A stretch of DNA of 64,000 bases from Methylobacterium durans (GCF_003173715.1 NZ_CP029550.1:6724376-6788375), one strand, 5' to 3'. Counted from the first letter of the stretch, positions 37,774-48,131 are shown. Numbers and translations are program-made. Notes: generated from the sequence alone by a model not told the origin.

Positions 37774-39405
37774 TCAGTGGCCGGCCGGCGCCTCGCCCTC
37801 GCGCTTGACCCGGCTCAGGATCATCGCGAGGGGCACGGCCGACGCCGAGACGAGGGCCAGCGCCCAGAACACGTCGATATAGGCTAAGAACGCGACCTGC
37901 TGGGCGAGCTGCTGGCCGATCCAGGCGGTGGCCTGCCCCTGCGCGTCGACGCCGGCCGCCCCGTGCTGCGCGAAGTAGCGCGTGGCCCGCGCGAGCGTCT
38001 CCTGGTAGGCGGGCTCGGTCGGCGTGATGTGCTCCACGAGCCGGCTCTGGTGGAATTGCTGGCGGTAGGCGAGGATGTTCTGCGCCAGCGAGACGCCCAT
38101 CGAGCCGCCGACGTTGCGGGCGACGTTGATCAGCGCCGAGGCCTGATCCGTCTGCGAGGGGTCGATGCCCTCGTACGAGGCGGCCGTGATCGAGATGAAG
38201 ATCATCGGCAGGCCGATGCCGATATAGATGCGCGACCACGCGAAGAACCAGAACGTGCTGTCGCCGTAGAGGCGCGTGAGGTCGTACATCGCGAAGGCGA
38301 CGATCGTGGCGCCCGCGGCGATCAGGTATTTCGGCTGTATCGTGCCCGAGACGCGCCCGATCACGAGCATCATGAACACCGTGACGAGGCCGCCCGGCGC
38401 CAGCGCGAGGCCGGCGAGCGTCGCCGTGTAGCCGAAGTAATCCTGCACGATCTGCGGGATGAACTGCGTCGTCGCGATCAGGATCGCGCCGGTGGCGAGC
38501 ATCACGAGGAAGCAGGCGCCGAACTGGCGCTTGCCGAGAAGCCGCAGGTCGACGACCGGGTTCTTGCGGGTCAGCTCCCAGGGAATCATCAGGACGAAGG
38601 CGAGGACGCTCAGGATCGCGAAGGTGACGATCAGGTTCGAGCCGAACCAGTCCTTGCGCTGCCCCTCGTCGAGGACGACCTCAAGCGAGCCGAGGAAGGT
38701 CGCCACCAGCAGGAAGCCGATCAGGTCGAAGCGCACGCCCTCGCGCCGCAGCCGGCGACGCTCCCGCTTCGCCGAATCCGGATCCTCCAGCAGGACGTAC
38801 ATCAGGCCGAGGGCGAGCAGGCCGATCGGCCCGTTGATCAGGAAGCACCAGTGCCAGGACACGTTGTCCGAGAGCCAGCCGCCGAGCGTCGGCCCGACCA
38901 CGGGCGCCACCACCACCGCGAGCCCGTAGAGGGCGAAGGCCTGCCCCCGCTTCCGGGGCGGGAAGGAATCCGCCAGGATCGACTGCGCCAGCGGCGCCAT
39001 GCCGCCGCCGCCCAGCCCCTGCAGCACCCGGAAGACGAGGAGTGATCGCAGGTTCCAGGCGAAGCCGCACAGAACCGAAGCGACGGTGAAGAGCGCCACG
39101 CTCCACATGAAGAACGCCTTGCGGCCGTAGCGCTTGGCAAGGAAGCTCGAGGCGGTGAGGACGATGGCGTTGGCCACGAGGTAGCTTGTCACCACCCAGG
39201 CCGCCTCGTCGGGGCCGACCGCGAGGCCGCCGGAAATGTAGCGGAGCGCGACGTTCGCGATCGTCGTGTCGAGCACCTCCATGAAGGTCGCGAGCGACAC
39301 GACGAGGGCGATGGCCCACGGGCTGTGCCCGCCCGCCGCCTTCGGCAACGCCCCGGATCTTGATCCCGACCGACCCCCGCCCGCCGCGGCGGCGCCCACG
39401 CTCAT
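37774..39405 (-). CDS. EmrB/QacA-type MFS multidrug transporter (DHA2)
   Basis: An inner-membrane proton-coupled exporter of 543 residues with 14 predicted helices. Motifs: LATFMEVLDTTIANVALR (motif D1), GRKAFFMWSVALF (motif A), QGLGGGGMAPLAQSIL (motif B) and VVVAPVVGPTLGGWL (motif C). This fits EmrB-type pumps that work with an EmrA adaptor and TolC. Its ATG overlaps the upstream adaptor gene stop by 4 bases, so the two are made together. Substrates are unknown. Confidence 0.92.
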   Translation of the reverse strand: MSVGAAAAGGGRSGSRSGALPKAAGGHSPWAIALVVSLATFMEVLDTTIANVALRYISGGLAVGPDEAAWVVTSYLVANAIVLTASSFLAKRYGRKAFFMWSVALFTVASVLCGFAWNLRSLLVFRVLQGLGGGGMAPLAQSILADSFPPRKRGQAFALYGLAVVVAPVVGPTLGGWLSDNVSWHWCFLINGPIGLLALGLMYVLLEDPDSAKRERRRLRREGVRFDLIGFLLVATFLGSLEVVLDEGQRKDWFGSNLIVTFAILSVLAFVLMIPWELTRKNPVVDLRLLGKRQFGACFLVMLATGAILIATTQFIPQIVQDYFGYTATLAGLALAPGGLVTVFMMLVIGRVSGTIQPKYLIAAGATIVAFAMYDLTRLYGDSTFWFFAWSRIYIGIGLPMIFISITAASYEGIDPSQTDQASALINVARNVGGSMGVSLAQNILAYRQQFHQSRLVEHITPTEPAYQETLARATRYFAQHGAAGVDAQGQATAWIGQQLAQQVAFLAYIDVFWALALVSASAVPLAMILSRVKREGEAPAGH

Positions 39406-40628
39406 CGCACCCGCACCGTAGGAACGATCGACATGCCGGGTCCGATCGAGACGTCGCGGGGCCAGTCGTCGACGACGATCTTCACCGGGATGCGCTGGAC
39501 GACCTTGACGTAATTGCCGGTGGCGTTCTGGGCCGGCAGCAGGCTGAAGGCGGTCCCCGAGCCAGGCTGCACCGAGTCGACCCGGCCGTGGATCTTGCGG
39601 TTCGGGTAGGCGTCGATCTCGATCTCGGCGCTCTGACCCGGCCGCATGTCGGTGATCTGCGTCTCCTTGTAGTTCGCCGTCACCCATTTCTCGTCGGGAA
39701 CGAAGGTCGAGAGCGATTGACCGGCCTGCGCAAACTGGCCCTTGGCGCCGGAGAGCTGGACGATGCGGCCGGGCTGAGCGGCCATCACCGTCGTGTAGCC
39801 GAGGTTGAGTTCGGCCTGTGCGGCCTGGGCGCGGGCGGTGGCGAGGCTAGCCTCCGCGCTCGCCCGCTGCGCCTCCAGCGAACCGATCTGCTTCTGCGCC
39901 GAGATGACGCTCGCCCGCGCCCTCTGCAGCGAGGCTTCCTGCTGCTCCAAGTTCGAGGTCGATTGCTGCGATTGCTGAACCGTGCCGGCGCCGCGCGTAG
40001 CGAGGTCCTTGTAGCGGGCGGCATCCGCCTTGGCGAAGTCGAGGGCGGCCTGCGTCTGGGTCACCTGCACGCTCGCGACGTCGATCTGCGCCTTCTGCGC
40101 CTCGATCTGCGCGTCCACGTTCTGGATCGAGGCCTCTGCCGAGGCGATCTGCGCCTGCGCCTGCCGGACGGCCACGTCGTAATCGCGCCGGTCGATCTGG
40201 AAGAGCGTGGTGCCGGCCTCGACGTGCTGATTGTCGGTGACCGGCACGTCGACGACGTACCCCGAGACCTTCGGAGCGATCGTGAACTGGCGCGCATCCA
40301 CGAAGGCGTCGTCGGTCGATTCGTAGGGGTGCAGGGAGACGAGCCAGTAGAGGTAGCCCGCGACGCCGAGGGCGATCACGGCAAGCGCGCCGAGGCCGAA
40401 CCAGATCGGGTGACGGCGGATCACGCTCGGGCGCTTCCCCTTCGCCCGTTCGTCATCGTCGTGACGTTTTCCGGCTTGGTCGCCCTCGGAATCGGAGGCC
40501 TGCCCGCCGTCGGATCCCTCGCGGGCCACCCCGGCCCCGTCGAGGTTCAGGACGTCGCGGGCGCTTGCGCGCGCAGCATCGTGGGGTCGAGCGCCGTCCT
40601 GCGGCGCGCCCTGCCGGTCATCAAGCAT
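39402..40628 (-). CDS. EmrA/HlyD-type membrane fusion protein
   Basis: A protein of 408 residues. After an unusually long, acidic, disordered cytoplasmic N-terminus of about 70 residues, one membrane anchor is seen (PIWFGLGALAVIALGVAGYL). Then come a biotinyl-lipoyl half motif (GYVVDVPVTDNQHVEAGTTL), a long coiled coil of Ala, Gln and Glu, and the second half (PGRIVQLSGAKGQFAQAG). It would bridge the EmrB-like pump downstream and an outer-membrane channel. I start it at the ATG at 40628; an earlier in-frame start adds 31 residues of arginine-rich sequence. Confidence 0.9.
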   Translation of the reverse strand: MLDDRQGAPQDGARPHDAARASARDVLNLDGAGVAREGSDGGQASDSEGDQAGKRHDDDERAKGKRPSVIRRHPIWFGLGALAVIALGVAGYLYWLVSLHPYESTDDAFVDARQFTIAPKVSGYVVDVPVTDNQHVEAGTTLFQIDRRDYDVAVRQAQAQIASAEASIQNVDAQIEAQKAQIDVASVQVTQTQAALDFAKADAARYKDLATRGAGTVQQSQQSTSNLEQQEASLQRARASVISAQKQIGSLEAQRASAEASLATARAQAAQAELNLGYTTVMAAQPGRIVQLSGAKGQFAQAGQSLSTFVPDEKWVTANYKETQITDMRPGQSAEIEIDAYPNRKIHGRVDSVQPGSGTAFSLLPAQNATGNYVKVVQRIPVKIVVDDWPRDVSIGPGMSIVPTVRVR

Positions 40629-40837
40629 CGGTCCATCGTCCGCAAACGTTCCGAAGCCGCGCGAACGACCCGAAACCCTCGATAACCCGCCTCGTCCCTG
40701 CAAAGACTGACGGGCGCGCAAGGTTCCGCTCGGCCTCGACAGGGCTGGACTGCTGGAAACGCCGCCGCGTGCGATGCGGTCAGCGGCCGAGATCCGGCTT
40801 CGCGGTCCCTTTCCGCCCCCTCGGAGGAGCTTCTGCC

Positions 40838-41521
40838 ATGACGACCGGCAACCCCATCAACCCTCCCCACATTGCGGGCGCGACTCCGGCCGTGCCGCCC
40901 CTCGTCGGCGCCGCCCGCCTCGACGCGATGAGCATGGTGCTCGCGCGCAACTGGTGGCTGGTGGCACTTCGCGGACTCTGCGCCATCCTGTTCGGTGTGA
41001 TCAGCCTCGTGGCGCCGCTCGCCACGATCCTCACACTCGTGATCTTTTTCGCAGCCTACATGCTGGTCGACGGCGTGGTCGGCATCGTCGCCGCGGTGCG
41101 GGCGGCGCAGCGCCAGGAACGCTGGGGGCTGCTCCTGTTCGAGGGCCTGCTCGACATCGTCGTCGGCGTCGTCGCCTTCCTGATGCCGGCGGCCGCGGTC
41201 TGGGCCTTCGTCTACCTCGTGGCGCTGTGGGCGCTCGTCACCGGCGGCCTGATGCTCGCCGCCTCCTTCCGGCTGCACCTGAATTACGGCCGCTGGTGGC
41301 TGGCGCTCGGCGGCGTGATCTCGATCCTGTTCGGGATCGCGCTGCTCATCAATCCGGGCATGTCGGCTGTGGTGCTGACGTGGTGGATGGGCGGCTACGC
41401 CGTCGCCTTCGGCATCATGCTGCTGATCCTCGCCTTCCGCCTGCGCGGACGGCACGAGGAGGCCGGACGGCCGATGCCGAGCGCGCCCGGGGGCGCGACG
41501 CCGCCCGCCCCCGCCGCGTAG
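40838..41521 (+). CDS. HdeD-family membrane protein (DUF308)
   Basis: This is a six-helix membrane protein of 227 residues, built from repeated DUF308 units such as RNWWLVALRGLCAILFGVIS, GLLLFEGLLDIVVGVVAFL and GRWWLALGGVISILFGIALL. In E. coli HdeD is an acid-resistance membrane protein; its mechanism is not known, and no acid-stress genes are seen nearby. GGAGGAG stands 8-14 bases before the ATG. The C-terminal tail is proline-rich. Confidence 0.9.
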   Translation: MTTGNPINPPHIAGATPAVPPLVGAARLDAMSMVLARNWWLVALRGLCAILFGVISLVAPLATILTLVIFFAAYMLVDGVVGIVAAVRAAQRQERWGLLLFEGLLDIVVGVVAFLMPAAAVWAFVYLVALWALVTGGLMLAASFRLHLNYGRWWLALGGVISILFGIALLINPGMSAVVLTWWMGGYAVAFGIMLLILAFRLRGRHEEAGRPMPSAPGGATPPAPAA

Positions 41522-41585
41522 CGCCGCCCGCCTCATCCGGTCTAAAAGGGCGGCCCCGCACATTCTGGCCGGCGTCCCGCGCCGG

Positions 41586-44057
41586 GTGAACGATCAGCCG
41601 ATGCCGCCTCACGAACCGGACCGCCCGCAGGACGGCCCCGCCCCGGACACCCGCGCCGCCGCCCGCGAGGCCGCGGCGGCGGCGCGCGTCCTCGGCCGCC
41701 AACTCGGCATCCTGGCGGCCGGCGCCGCCCGGGGCGCCGGGGCGCGGACGCGCGCCGCCGCGTCCGGTACCGGCCCGCTCCTGCGCGGTCTGTCGGAGCG
41801 CCTGCGCCGGCCCCGGCCCAGCCGCTTGGCGACGGGCGCGAGCGAAGCGGGCGAGGCGACGCGCGTCCCACGCCGCGGCTGGCGCGGGCGCATCGCCGGC
41901 AGTCCCCTCCTGGTGGCGCTCCTCGCTCTCGTGGCGCCACCGGTCCTCGCCCTGACGGGCCTCGTCGTCACGAGTTTTCTCACCCTGCCGCCCCTCGGCG
42001 GCGCGGCCCTCGACCCGGGGCAGCGGGCGCTCACCGTCGAGGCCGACGACGGGCGCGTCTTCGCGACCCGCGGCGCCTTCCGCGGGCAGCTCCTGACCGC
42101 GCCCGACCTGCCGCCGCACCTCGCCCAGGCGATCATCGCCATCGAGGACCGCCGCTTCTACAGCCATTGGGGCGTCGACCTGCGCGGACTCTTCCGCGCG
42201 GCCTGGCGCAACGCCGTCGGCGGCGGCGTGCGCGAGGGCGGCTCGACCATCACCCAGCAATATGTCCGACTGACCTCGCTGACCCAGGAGAAGACCCTGC
42301 GCCGCAAGGTCCAGGAGGCGTTCCTCGCTCTGCGCGTCGAGAGCGAGATGTCGAAGGACCAGATCCTGCTCGGCTATCTCAACACCGCCTATTTCGGGGC
42401 CGGCGCCTATGGGGTCGATGCGGCGGCCCGGCGCTACTTCGGCAAGCCCGCCAAGGCCCTGACGCTGCCCGAGGCGGCGATGCTGGCGGGCCTCGTGCGC
42501 GCGCCCTCGCAGCTTGCCCCGACCCGCAATTTCGGCGGCGCCAAGGAGCGTGCGGACGTCGTCCTGCAGACGATGGTCGAGACCGGCGCGATCACGGCGG
42601 AGGCCGCCGACAAGGCCCGCGCCCAGACGATCACGCTTCGCACGCCGCCCGAGACACCGCCCGGCACCAACTACTTCCTCGACATGGTGGCGGGCGACGC
42701 CAAGCGGCTCGCCGACACGCAAGGCGACGTGACCGTGCGCACGACGCTCAACCTCGACCTGCAGAGCCTCGCCGAGGGCGTCGTCGCCCGACGCCTTGAT
42801 GCGGAGGGCACGAAGAAGAAGGCCGGTCAGGCCGCTCTCGTGGCGCTCTCGAAGGACGGCGCGATCCTCGCTCTGGTTGGCGGGCGCGACTACGAGGACA
42901 GCCAGTTCAACCGCGCGACGCAGGCCAAGCGCCAAGCGGGCTCGCTGTTCAAGCTGTTCGTCTACCTTACGGCCTACCAGAAGGGCTACACGCCGGAGAG
43001 CGTTCTCGTCGATCGCCCCGTCCAGATCGGCGATTGGGAACCGCAGAACTCGAACAACCGCTTCCGCGGCGCGGTGCCCCTTTCGACGGCCTTCGCCCTC
43101 TCGATCAACACCATCGCGGCGCAACTCGCCGACGAGGTCGGCGTGCCGGCGGTGATCGAGACGGCCCGCAGCCTCGGGGTCACGTCGGAGCTGCCGAACG
43201 TGCCGAGCCTGGCGCTCGGCTCGGCCGAGGTGACGCTCCTCGAGATGACCCGCGCCTATGCGGGGGTGCTCGCCAACCGCATGCCGCTCGAGGCCTACGG
43301 CGTCCACGCGATCCGGGGCGGAGCGCCCCAGCCGCTCTACGTCCATCCCGACCCCAAGGCGGGAGCGGCGCTGCCCGGCGACACCCGGGCGATGATGCTC
43401 GACTCGCTCCAGGCGGTGGTCGACGGCGGCACCGGCAAGGCGGCGCGGGTCTCCGGAATCCCGGTCGGCGGCAAGACTGGCACGACGCAGGAATATCGTG
43501 ACGCGTGGTTCGTCGGGGTGACGCCCGATCTCGTGGTCGGAATCTGGGTCGGCAACGACGACAACAGCGCCATGAACCGGGTCAGCGGCGGCGATATGCC
43601 GGCCGCGATCTTCCGGGACTTCGTTCAGCGCGCCGCCGCCCAGATGGCGAAGGGCCGCGCCAAGCGCCCCTCCGCGGCGCGGGCCGAGCCCGCCCCGGCG
43701 GCGCCGGTCGCAGCATCTCCGGCGGCGGAGCTGCGCGGCGTGCCCGAGGTGATCGATACCGGCACCCTCGCCTTCCGGGGCCGGGTGGTACGGCTTCTCG
43801 GCGTCGAGGGCGAGGGCGGCGCGCTCGCCCGACAGCTCGCCCGTTATCTTCGCCGCCGCGAGGTCACCTGCGGACCCGGTGCCGAGGCACAACCAAGCAG
43901 CGCCGCGCTTCGCTGCCGGATCGACGGAGACGACCTCGCCGCCCTGATCCTGGCGGCCGGGGGCGCTCGCGCCAGCGACGACGCGCCCTCCGACCTCCTT
44001 TCCGCCGAGGAGCAGGCCCGCTCCGAGCGGGTCGGCCTGTGGCGGCGCGAGCGCTGA
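41586..44057 (+). CDS. Class A penicillin-binding protein with a C-terminal nuclease-like domain
   Basis: A bifunctional peptidoglycan synthase of 823 residues. A cytoplasmic Ala/Arg-rich N-terminus and one membrane helix (PLLVALLALVAPPVLALTG) precede the GT51 glycosyltransferase (EDRRFYSHWGVDLRGL, REGGSTITQQYVR). The transpeptidase has SLFK (Ser near 452), SIN and KTGTTQ. After an Ala/Pro linker the last 105 residues (from about 719) look like a Staphylococcal-nuclease fold: VIDTGTLAFRGRVVRLLGV, then AEEQARSERVGLWRRE. The DGDT and IDAPE catalytic positions are changed (DTGT, VEGEG), so catalysis is unlikely. The start is a GTG at 41586; an ATG five codons on is equally possible. Confidence 0.9.
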   Translation: MNDQPMPPHEPDRPQDGPAPDTRAAAREAAAAARVLGRQLGILAAGAARGAGARTRAAASGTGPLLRGLSERLRRPRPSRLATGASEAGEATRVPRRGWRGRIAGSPLLVALLALVAPPVLALTGLVVTSFLTLPPLGGAALDPGQRALTVEADDGRVFATRGAFRGQLLTAPDLPPHLAQAIIAIEDRRFYSHWGVDLRGLFRAAWRNAVGGGVREGGSTITQQYVRLTSLTQEKTLRRKVQEAFLALRVESEMSKDQILLGYLNTAYFGAGAYGVDAAARRYFGKPAKALTLPEAAMLAGLVRAPSQLAPTRNFGGAKERADVVLQTMVETGAITAEAADKARAQTITLRTPPETPPGTNYFLDMVAGDAKRLADTQGDVTVRTTLNLDLQSLAEGVVARRLDAEGTKKKAGQAALVALSKDGAILALVGGRDYEDSQFNRATQAKRQAGSLFKLFVYLTAYQKGYTPESVLVDRPVQIGDWEPQNSNNRFRGAVPLSTAFALSINTIAAQLADEVGVPAVIETARSLGVTSELPNVPSLALGSAEVTLLEMTRAYAGVLANRMPLEAYGVHAIRGGAPQPLYVHPDPKAGAALPGDTRAMMLDSLQAVVDGGTGKAARVSGIPVGGKTGTTQEYRDAWFVGVTPDLVVGIWVGNDDNSAMNRVSGGDMPAAIFRDFVQRAAAQMAKGRAKRPSAARAEPAPAAPVAASPAAELRGVPEVIDTGTLAFRGRVVRLLGVEGEGGALARQLARYLRRREVTCGPGAEAQPSSAALRCRIDGDDLAALILAAGGARASDDAPSDLLSAEEQARSERVGLWRRER

Positions 44058-44066
44058 GCGAACCGG

Positions 44067-45755
44067 TCAGGCCGCCCGCACCTCGTTGAGGAAGCGCCGG
44101 ACCTCGGCGCCAAGATGGTCGGCCTGCACGGTGAGGCCCGAGGCGGAGGCGAGCACGCGGCCCGCCGCCTCGCCGGTCTCGCCCGCCGCCCCCGCGACGC
44201 GGGTGACGGTGCGGGTGACCTCGTCGGTGCCGGCGGCCGCCTGCCCGACATTGCGCACGATCTCCTGCGTCGCCGAGCTCTGCTCCTCCACGGCCGCCGC
44301 GATGGCGCCGGTCATGGCGTTCATCTCGCCGACCCGCCCGGCGATCGAGCGGATCGCCGTCACCGCCTGATCCGTGGCGCCCTGGATCTCGCCGATCTGG
44401 CGCGAGATCTCGTCGGTGGCGCGCGCGGTCTGCGAGGCAAGTTCCTTCACCTCGGCGGCCACGACGGCGAAGCCCCGCCCCGCCTCGCCGGCGCGAGCCG
44501 CCTCGATCGTCGCGTTCAGCGCCAGGAGGTTGGTCTGACCCGCGATGCTGGAGATGAGGTTGACGACGTCGCCGATCCGGGTTGCGCCCGCACTCAGGGC
44601 CTCGACCAGCCCGGCGGTCGTTCCCGCTTCCGCAGCGGCCGCAGCGGCCAGGCTCGCGGAGCCCTGGACCTGACGGCCGATCTCGTGGACGGAGCTGCCG
44701 AGTTCCTCCGCCGCGGCGGCGACCATCGAGACGTTGGCGGCGGCCTCCTCGGCGGCGGCGGCGGCACCGGTCGACTGGTCGGCGGTGCAGGCCGCGTTCG
44801 CGCTCATCGCGTGGGCGGTCCCCGGAAGATCGTTCGCGGCCGTCGAGACCGCCTGCACGATGCCGCCGACCGCCCGCTCGAACCCGTCCGCGAGGTCGCG
44901 CATCGCCGCCTGCCGCTGCGCCTCGGCACCGGCGCGGGCGAGCGCGGCCTCATCCTCCAGGGCCCTGGCGCGGATGAGGCCGTCCTTGAACACCTGCACG
45001 GCGTCGGCCATCGCGCCGATCTCGTCCTTGCGCCCGAGGCCGGGCACGGCGGCGGCGAGGTCGCCGCCCGCGAGCCGGCCCATCGCCCCGTTCATGCCGC
45101 GGATCGGCCGGCTGATCCCAAGGTGCAGCAGAATGAGCGATCCCAGGGCGGCGGCGATCATCACGGCCAGACCGAAGCCGGTCGCGAAGCGCGAGGACGA
45201 TGCGGCCGCCAGCGCCGCCGCGCTGCGCTCGCCGAGGAGGGAACGCTCGGCCGCCATCAGCTCGCCCGCAATGGCGCGCAGAGCGTCCATCGCGGACTTG
45301 CCCGCGCCGGACGCCTCGATCCGCCGCGCCTCGTCCCGGGTCTCGGAATTGCGCATCAGGGCGATCTCACGCTCGGCGACCTCCCGCCAGCGCTGCGCCT
45401 GAGCCTCGAGGTTCGAGAGGCGCTTCTGCTGAGCGGGATTGTCCGCCGTCATCCGCCGTGCCGTCGCTGCGGCCTCCGTGAAGCTGCTCACGCCCTCGCG
45501 GTACGGAGCCAGGAACGTCTCGTCGGCGGAGATGAGATAGCCGCGCAAGCCCGTCTCCTGGTTGATCATCGCGCCGACCGCGTCGTCGACCTGGCTGATC
45601 ACCGCATGGGTGTGGGCGGTCCAATGGTTGGTGTTCTCGATCGTGCCGAGGTTGCGCAGCGACACGAAGGAGATGCACAGCCCCACGACGAGAAGGACGG
45701 CAAGCGTCGCTCCGATCTTGGCGGCGATGGACAGGTTGGCAAGGCGCGACGACAT
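44067..45755 (-). CDS. Methyl-accepting chemotaxis protein with CHASE3 sensor
   Basis: A chemoreceptor of 562 residues. TM1 is [20 protein letters not shown]. The extracellular domain has the CHASE3 signature [20 protein letters not shown] and AYAPYREG-like continuation (here FLAPYREG). TM2 ([20 protein letters not shown]) leads to HAMP ([20 protein letters not shown]) and a signalling domain with [18 protein letters not shown]. No CheR-docking pentapeptide is seen at the C-terminus. The ATG at 45755 has GGGAT upstream; a TTG 13 codons earlier is less likely. Its C-terminus and that of the first receptor in the window end alike ([13 protein letters not shown] versus [11 protein letters not shown]). 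CHASE3 ligands are generally unknown. Confidence 0.93.
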   Translation of the reverse strand: MSSRLANLSIAAKIGATLAVLLVVGLCISFVSLRNLGTIENTNHWTAHTHAVISQVDDAVGAMINQETGLRGYLISADETFLAPYREGVSSFTEAAATARRMTADNPAQQKRLSNLEAQAQRWREVAEREIALMRNSETRDEARRIEASGAGKSAMDALRAIAGELMAAERSLLGERSAAALAAASSSRFATGFGLAVMIAAALGSLILLHLGISRPIRGMNGAMGRLAGGDLAAAVPGLGRKDEIGAMADAVQVFKDGLIRARALEDEAALARAGAEAQRQAAMRDLADGFERAVGGIVQAVSTAANDLPGTAHAMSANAACTADQSTGAAAAAEEAAANVSMVAAAAEELGSSVHEIGRQVQGSASLAAAAAAEAGTTAGLVEALSAGATRIGDVVNLISSIAGQTNLLALNATIEAARAGEAGRGFAVVAAEVKELASQTARATDEISRQIGEIQGATDQAVTAIRSIAGRVGEMNAMTGAIAAAVEEQSSATQEIVRNVGQAAAGTDEVTRTVTRVAGAAGETGEAAGRVLASASGLTVQADHLGAEVRRFLNEVRAA

Positions 45756-45979
45756 CGAGATCCCGCAAAAGTTGTCGGGGATGTCGCTGGTCAACGTCCC
45801 CGCGTGAAAGCTTCGGGATACTGAGGTGAAAATAATAATGATGATTTAATCGCCATATTTGAGCAAATTTCGTTCTTTTATACTTTCAAATGGCTGGTTT
45901 TGGTCAATTTTTGCTGCCGACCTACACCTCGACAGCGCGGGAAAGCACCTGCCAGGTCCCGCGCAATCCCCCGAGCCGA

Positions 45980-47449
45980 TCAGCGGAAGGGCGGCTCATC
46001 GAAGCTGCGCAGCTTTCGCGAGTGCAGGCCCGCGCGGTCGGCGCGGAGGGCGTCGAGGGCGGCGAGGCCGATCAGCAGGTGCTCGGCCACTGCCCGCTCG
46101 TAGAAGGCGTTGGCGGCGCCCGGCAGCTTGATCTCGCCGTGAAGCGGCTTGTCGGAGACGCAGAGCAGCGTGCCGTAGGGGACGCGCAGGCGATATCCCT
46201 GGGCGGCTATGGTGCCGCTCTCCATGTCGACGCCAATCGCGCGGGACAGGTTGATGCGCCGCCGCTCCTGCGAAAAGCGCAACTCCCAATTGCGGTCGTC
46301 GTAGGTGACGACGGTGCCGGTGCGCAGGCGGCTCTTCAGCGTCTCGGCCTGCTCGCCGGTCACCTTTCCGGCGGCGGCCTGAAGCGCCAGCTGCACCTCG
46401 GCGAGCGCCGGAACCGGCACGTCCGGGGGCACCAGCTCATCGAGGATGCGGTCGCGGCGCAGGTAGCCGTGGGCAAGGACGTAGTCGCCGATGCGTTGCG
46501 ACTGGCGCAGTCCCCCGCAATGCCCAACCATCAGCCAGCAATGGGGCCGCAGCACCGCGAGATGGTCGGTGATCGTCTTGGCGTTCGAGGGGCCGACCCC
46601 GATGTTGACGAGCGTGGTGCCCTCCATCGACCCGTCCGGTCGCCGGGCGACGAGGTGGTAGGCCGGCATCTGGAAGCGGTGCCAGGGTGAGGCGGCGACG
46701 ATCGCGGCCGGGTCGGCGCCGGCCGCCTCGGCACGGCTCACCGTGATGCCGCCCGGCAGGATCATCTGCTCCAAGCCGTCCTCGCCCGCGGCCAAGCGGT
46801 CCAGGCCGTGGCGCACGAAGCGGTCGACGTAGCGGTGGTAGTTTGTCAGCAGGATCCAGGGCTGCACGTGGCGCCAGTCGCAGCCCGTGTAGTGCACGAG
46901 CCGGCGCAGGGAGTAGTCGACGCGGATCGCGTCGAAGAGGGCGAGCGGGCGCGGCGCGTCCGGGAGCTGCTGCCATGTCCCGTCCGCGATCTCGTCGCCG
47001 ACGACGGAGAGGAGCGGGACGGGGAAGTAGGTCGCGAGTTCGGCCGGCCCGATCCCGCCGCGCGTCAGGTCGGCTCCGGGCTCCAAGACGTAGGGGTACG
47101 GGATCTCCTGACCGCTGAGCCCGACCTCCAGGCTGACGCCGTAATCCTCGACGAGCGGCTGGAGCTGCGCCATCAGGTAAGTGCGGAAGTGGTCGGGCTG
47201 GGTCACGGTTGTGGCGTAGGTACCCGGCACCTGGAGCTTCGCCGTCGCCCGGCTGATCCGCGGCACGGGCCCGGACGGCCGGTAGGTGACGCGCAGTTCC
47301 GGGTAGCGGAAGCGGAGCCGCTCGGCGGCATCCGGCGGCGTTCCGCCGTCGAGGAAGCGGTCGAGCGCTGCCCGCAGGGCGCCGGTCGCTCCGGCATGGA
47401 GCGCGACGAGCCGGTCGATCGCCGCAGAAGGGTCGGGCACCGATTCCAT
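45980..47449 (-). CDS. amn: AMP nucleosidase
   Basis: This cytoplasmic enzyme of 489 residues (E. coli Amn has 484) splits AMP to adenine and ribose 5-phosphate. The N-terminal regulatory domain contains RFRYPELRVTYRPSGP and TYATTVTQPDHFRTYLM. The C-terminal nucleoside-phosphorylase fold has GTTLVNIGVGPSNAKTITDH and IGVDMESGTIAAQGYR, in which DMES supplies the ribose-binding Glu. LLCVSDKPLHGEIK is also conserved. The ATG at 47449 gives the family length. Before its end, about 45756-45979, lies a gene-free AT-rich gap serving the chemoreceptor promoter. Confidence 0.95.
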   Translation of the reverse strand: MESVPDPSAAIDRLVALHAGATGALRAALDRFLDGGTPPDAAERLRFRYPELRVTYRPSGPVPRISRATAKLQVPGTYATTVTQPDHFRTYLMAQLQPLVEDYGVSLEVGLSGQEIPYPYVLEPGADLTRGGIGPAELATYFPVPLLSVVGDEIADGTWQQLPDAPRPLALFDAIRVDYSLRRLVHYTGCDWRHVQPWILLTNYHRYVDRFVRHGLDRLAAGEDGLEQMILPGGITVSRAEAAGADPAAIVAASPWHRFQMPAYHLVARRPDGSMEGTTLVNIGVGPSNAKTITDHLAVLRPHCWLMVGHCGGLRQSQRIGDYVLAHGYLRRDRILDELVPPDVPVPALAEVQLALQAAAGKVTGEQAETLKSRLRTGTVVTYDDRNWELRFSQERRRINLSRAIGVDMESGTIAAQGYRLRVPYGTLLCVSDKPLHGEIKLPGAANAFYERAVAEHLLIGLAALDALRADRAGLHSRKLRSFDEPPFR

Positions 47450-47618
47450 CGGTCGCAACTCGTCGTCGATCACGCGGCGGCCTCCGTACACGATGGGAAT
47501 CCCGCCTCCGGCTCTACACCGCCGGGCGTCCCGGCGCGACGCCCCGCCGTGGTCGACGCTTGCACCGGAGGTCGGGCTGCCCGAAAGCGGGGGATCGGCA
47601 CGAACGGGGACGGTCGGC

Positions 47619-48131
47619 ATGAGCGAGGTGGACGGCGCATCGGCGGAGGACGGGTTCGAGCGCCGGCCCGGCGAGGAGTGGACCGCGCTTCCGACCGAGT
47701 TCGATGCCGGCCTGTACTTCATCGGCCGGATCTCGACGCCCTGGACCCGCCGCTCCGAGTGCCCGAAGAACGGACGCCAGACGAACGCAGTCTGCACCGT
47801 GCGGGTCGACCCGGCCTTCGTGCCGGCCCTCCAGAACGTCGAGGGCGCGAGCCACCTGATCCTGCTCTACTGGATGGACAGGGCCGCGCGGAACCTCGTG
47901 CGGCAGCGGCCGCGCCACGCCGACGGAAGCCGGGGCACTTTCTCGCTGCGCTCGCCCGCCCGGCCGAACCCGGTCGCCCTCTCTGTCGTCGAGCTCATCC
48001 GGCGCGACGGGGATACGCTTGTGGTGCAGGGCCTCGACTGTCTCGACGGGACGCCGCTCCTCGACATCAAGCCCTACTACGCCAGCACCGATTCGCGGCC
48101 CGAGGCCACGGTGGAGCGGTCGGGACGCTGA
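47619..48131 (+). CDS. trmO: tRNA (t6A37) methyltransferase TrmO (TsaA/VirR family)
   Basis: A protein of 170 residues with the single-sheet beta-barrel UPF0066 fold. The family signature GTFSLRSPARPNPVALSVVE is complete, preceded by LYFIGRISTPWTRRSECPKN and followed by CLDGTPLLDIKPY. TrmO methylates N6 of threonylcarbamoyladenosine in tRNA-Thr using SAM. The short C-terminal extension of some members is missing, which is common. The ATG at 47619 gives a natural start before an acidic leader. It is divergent from amn and lies just left of the IS1380-type element. Confidence 0.9.
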   Translation: MSEVDGASAEDGFERRPGEEWTALPTEFDAGLYFIGRISTPWTRRSECPKNGRQTNAVCTVRVDPAFVPALQNVEGASHLILLYWMDRAARNLVRQRPRHADGSRGTFSLRSPARPNPVALSVVELIRRDGDTLVVQGLDCLDGTPLLDIKPYYASTDSRPEATVERSGR

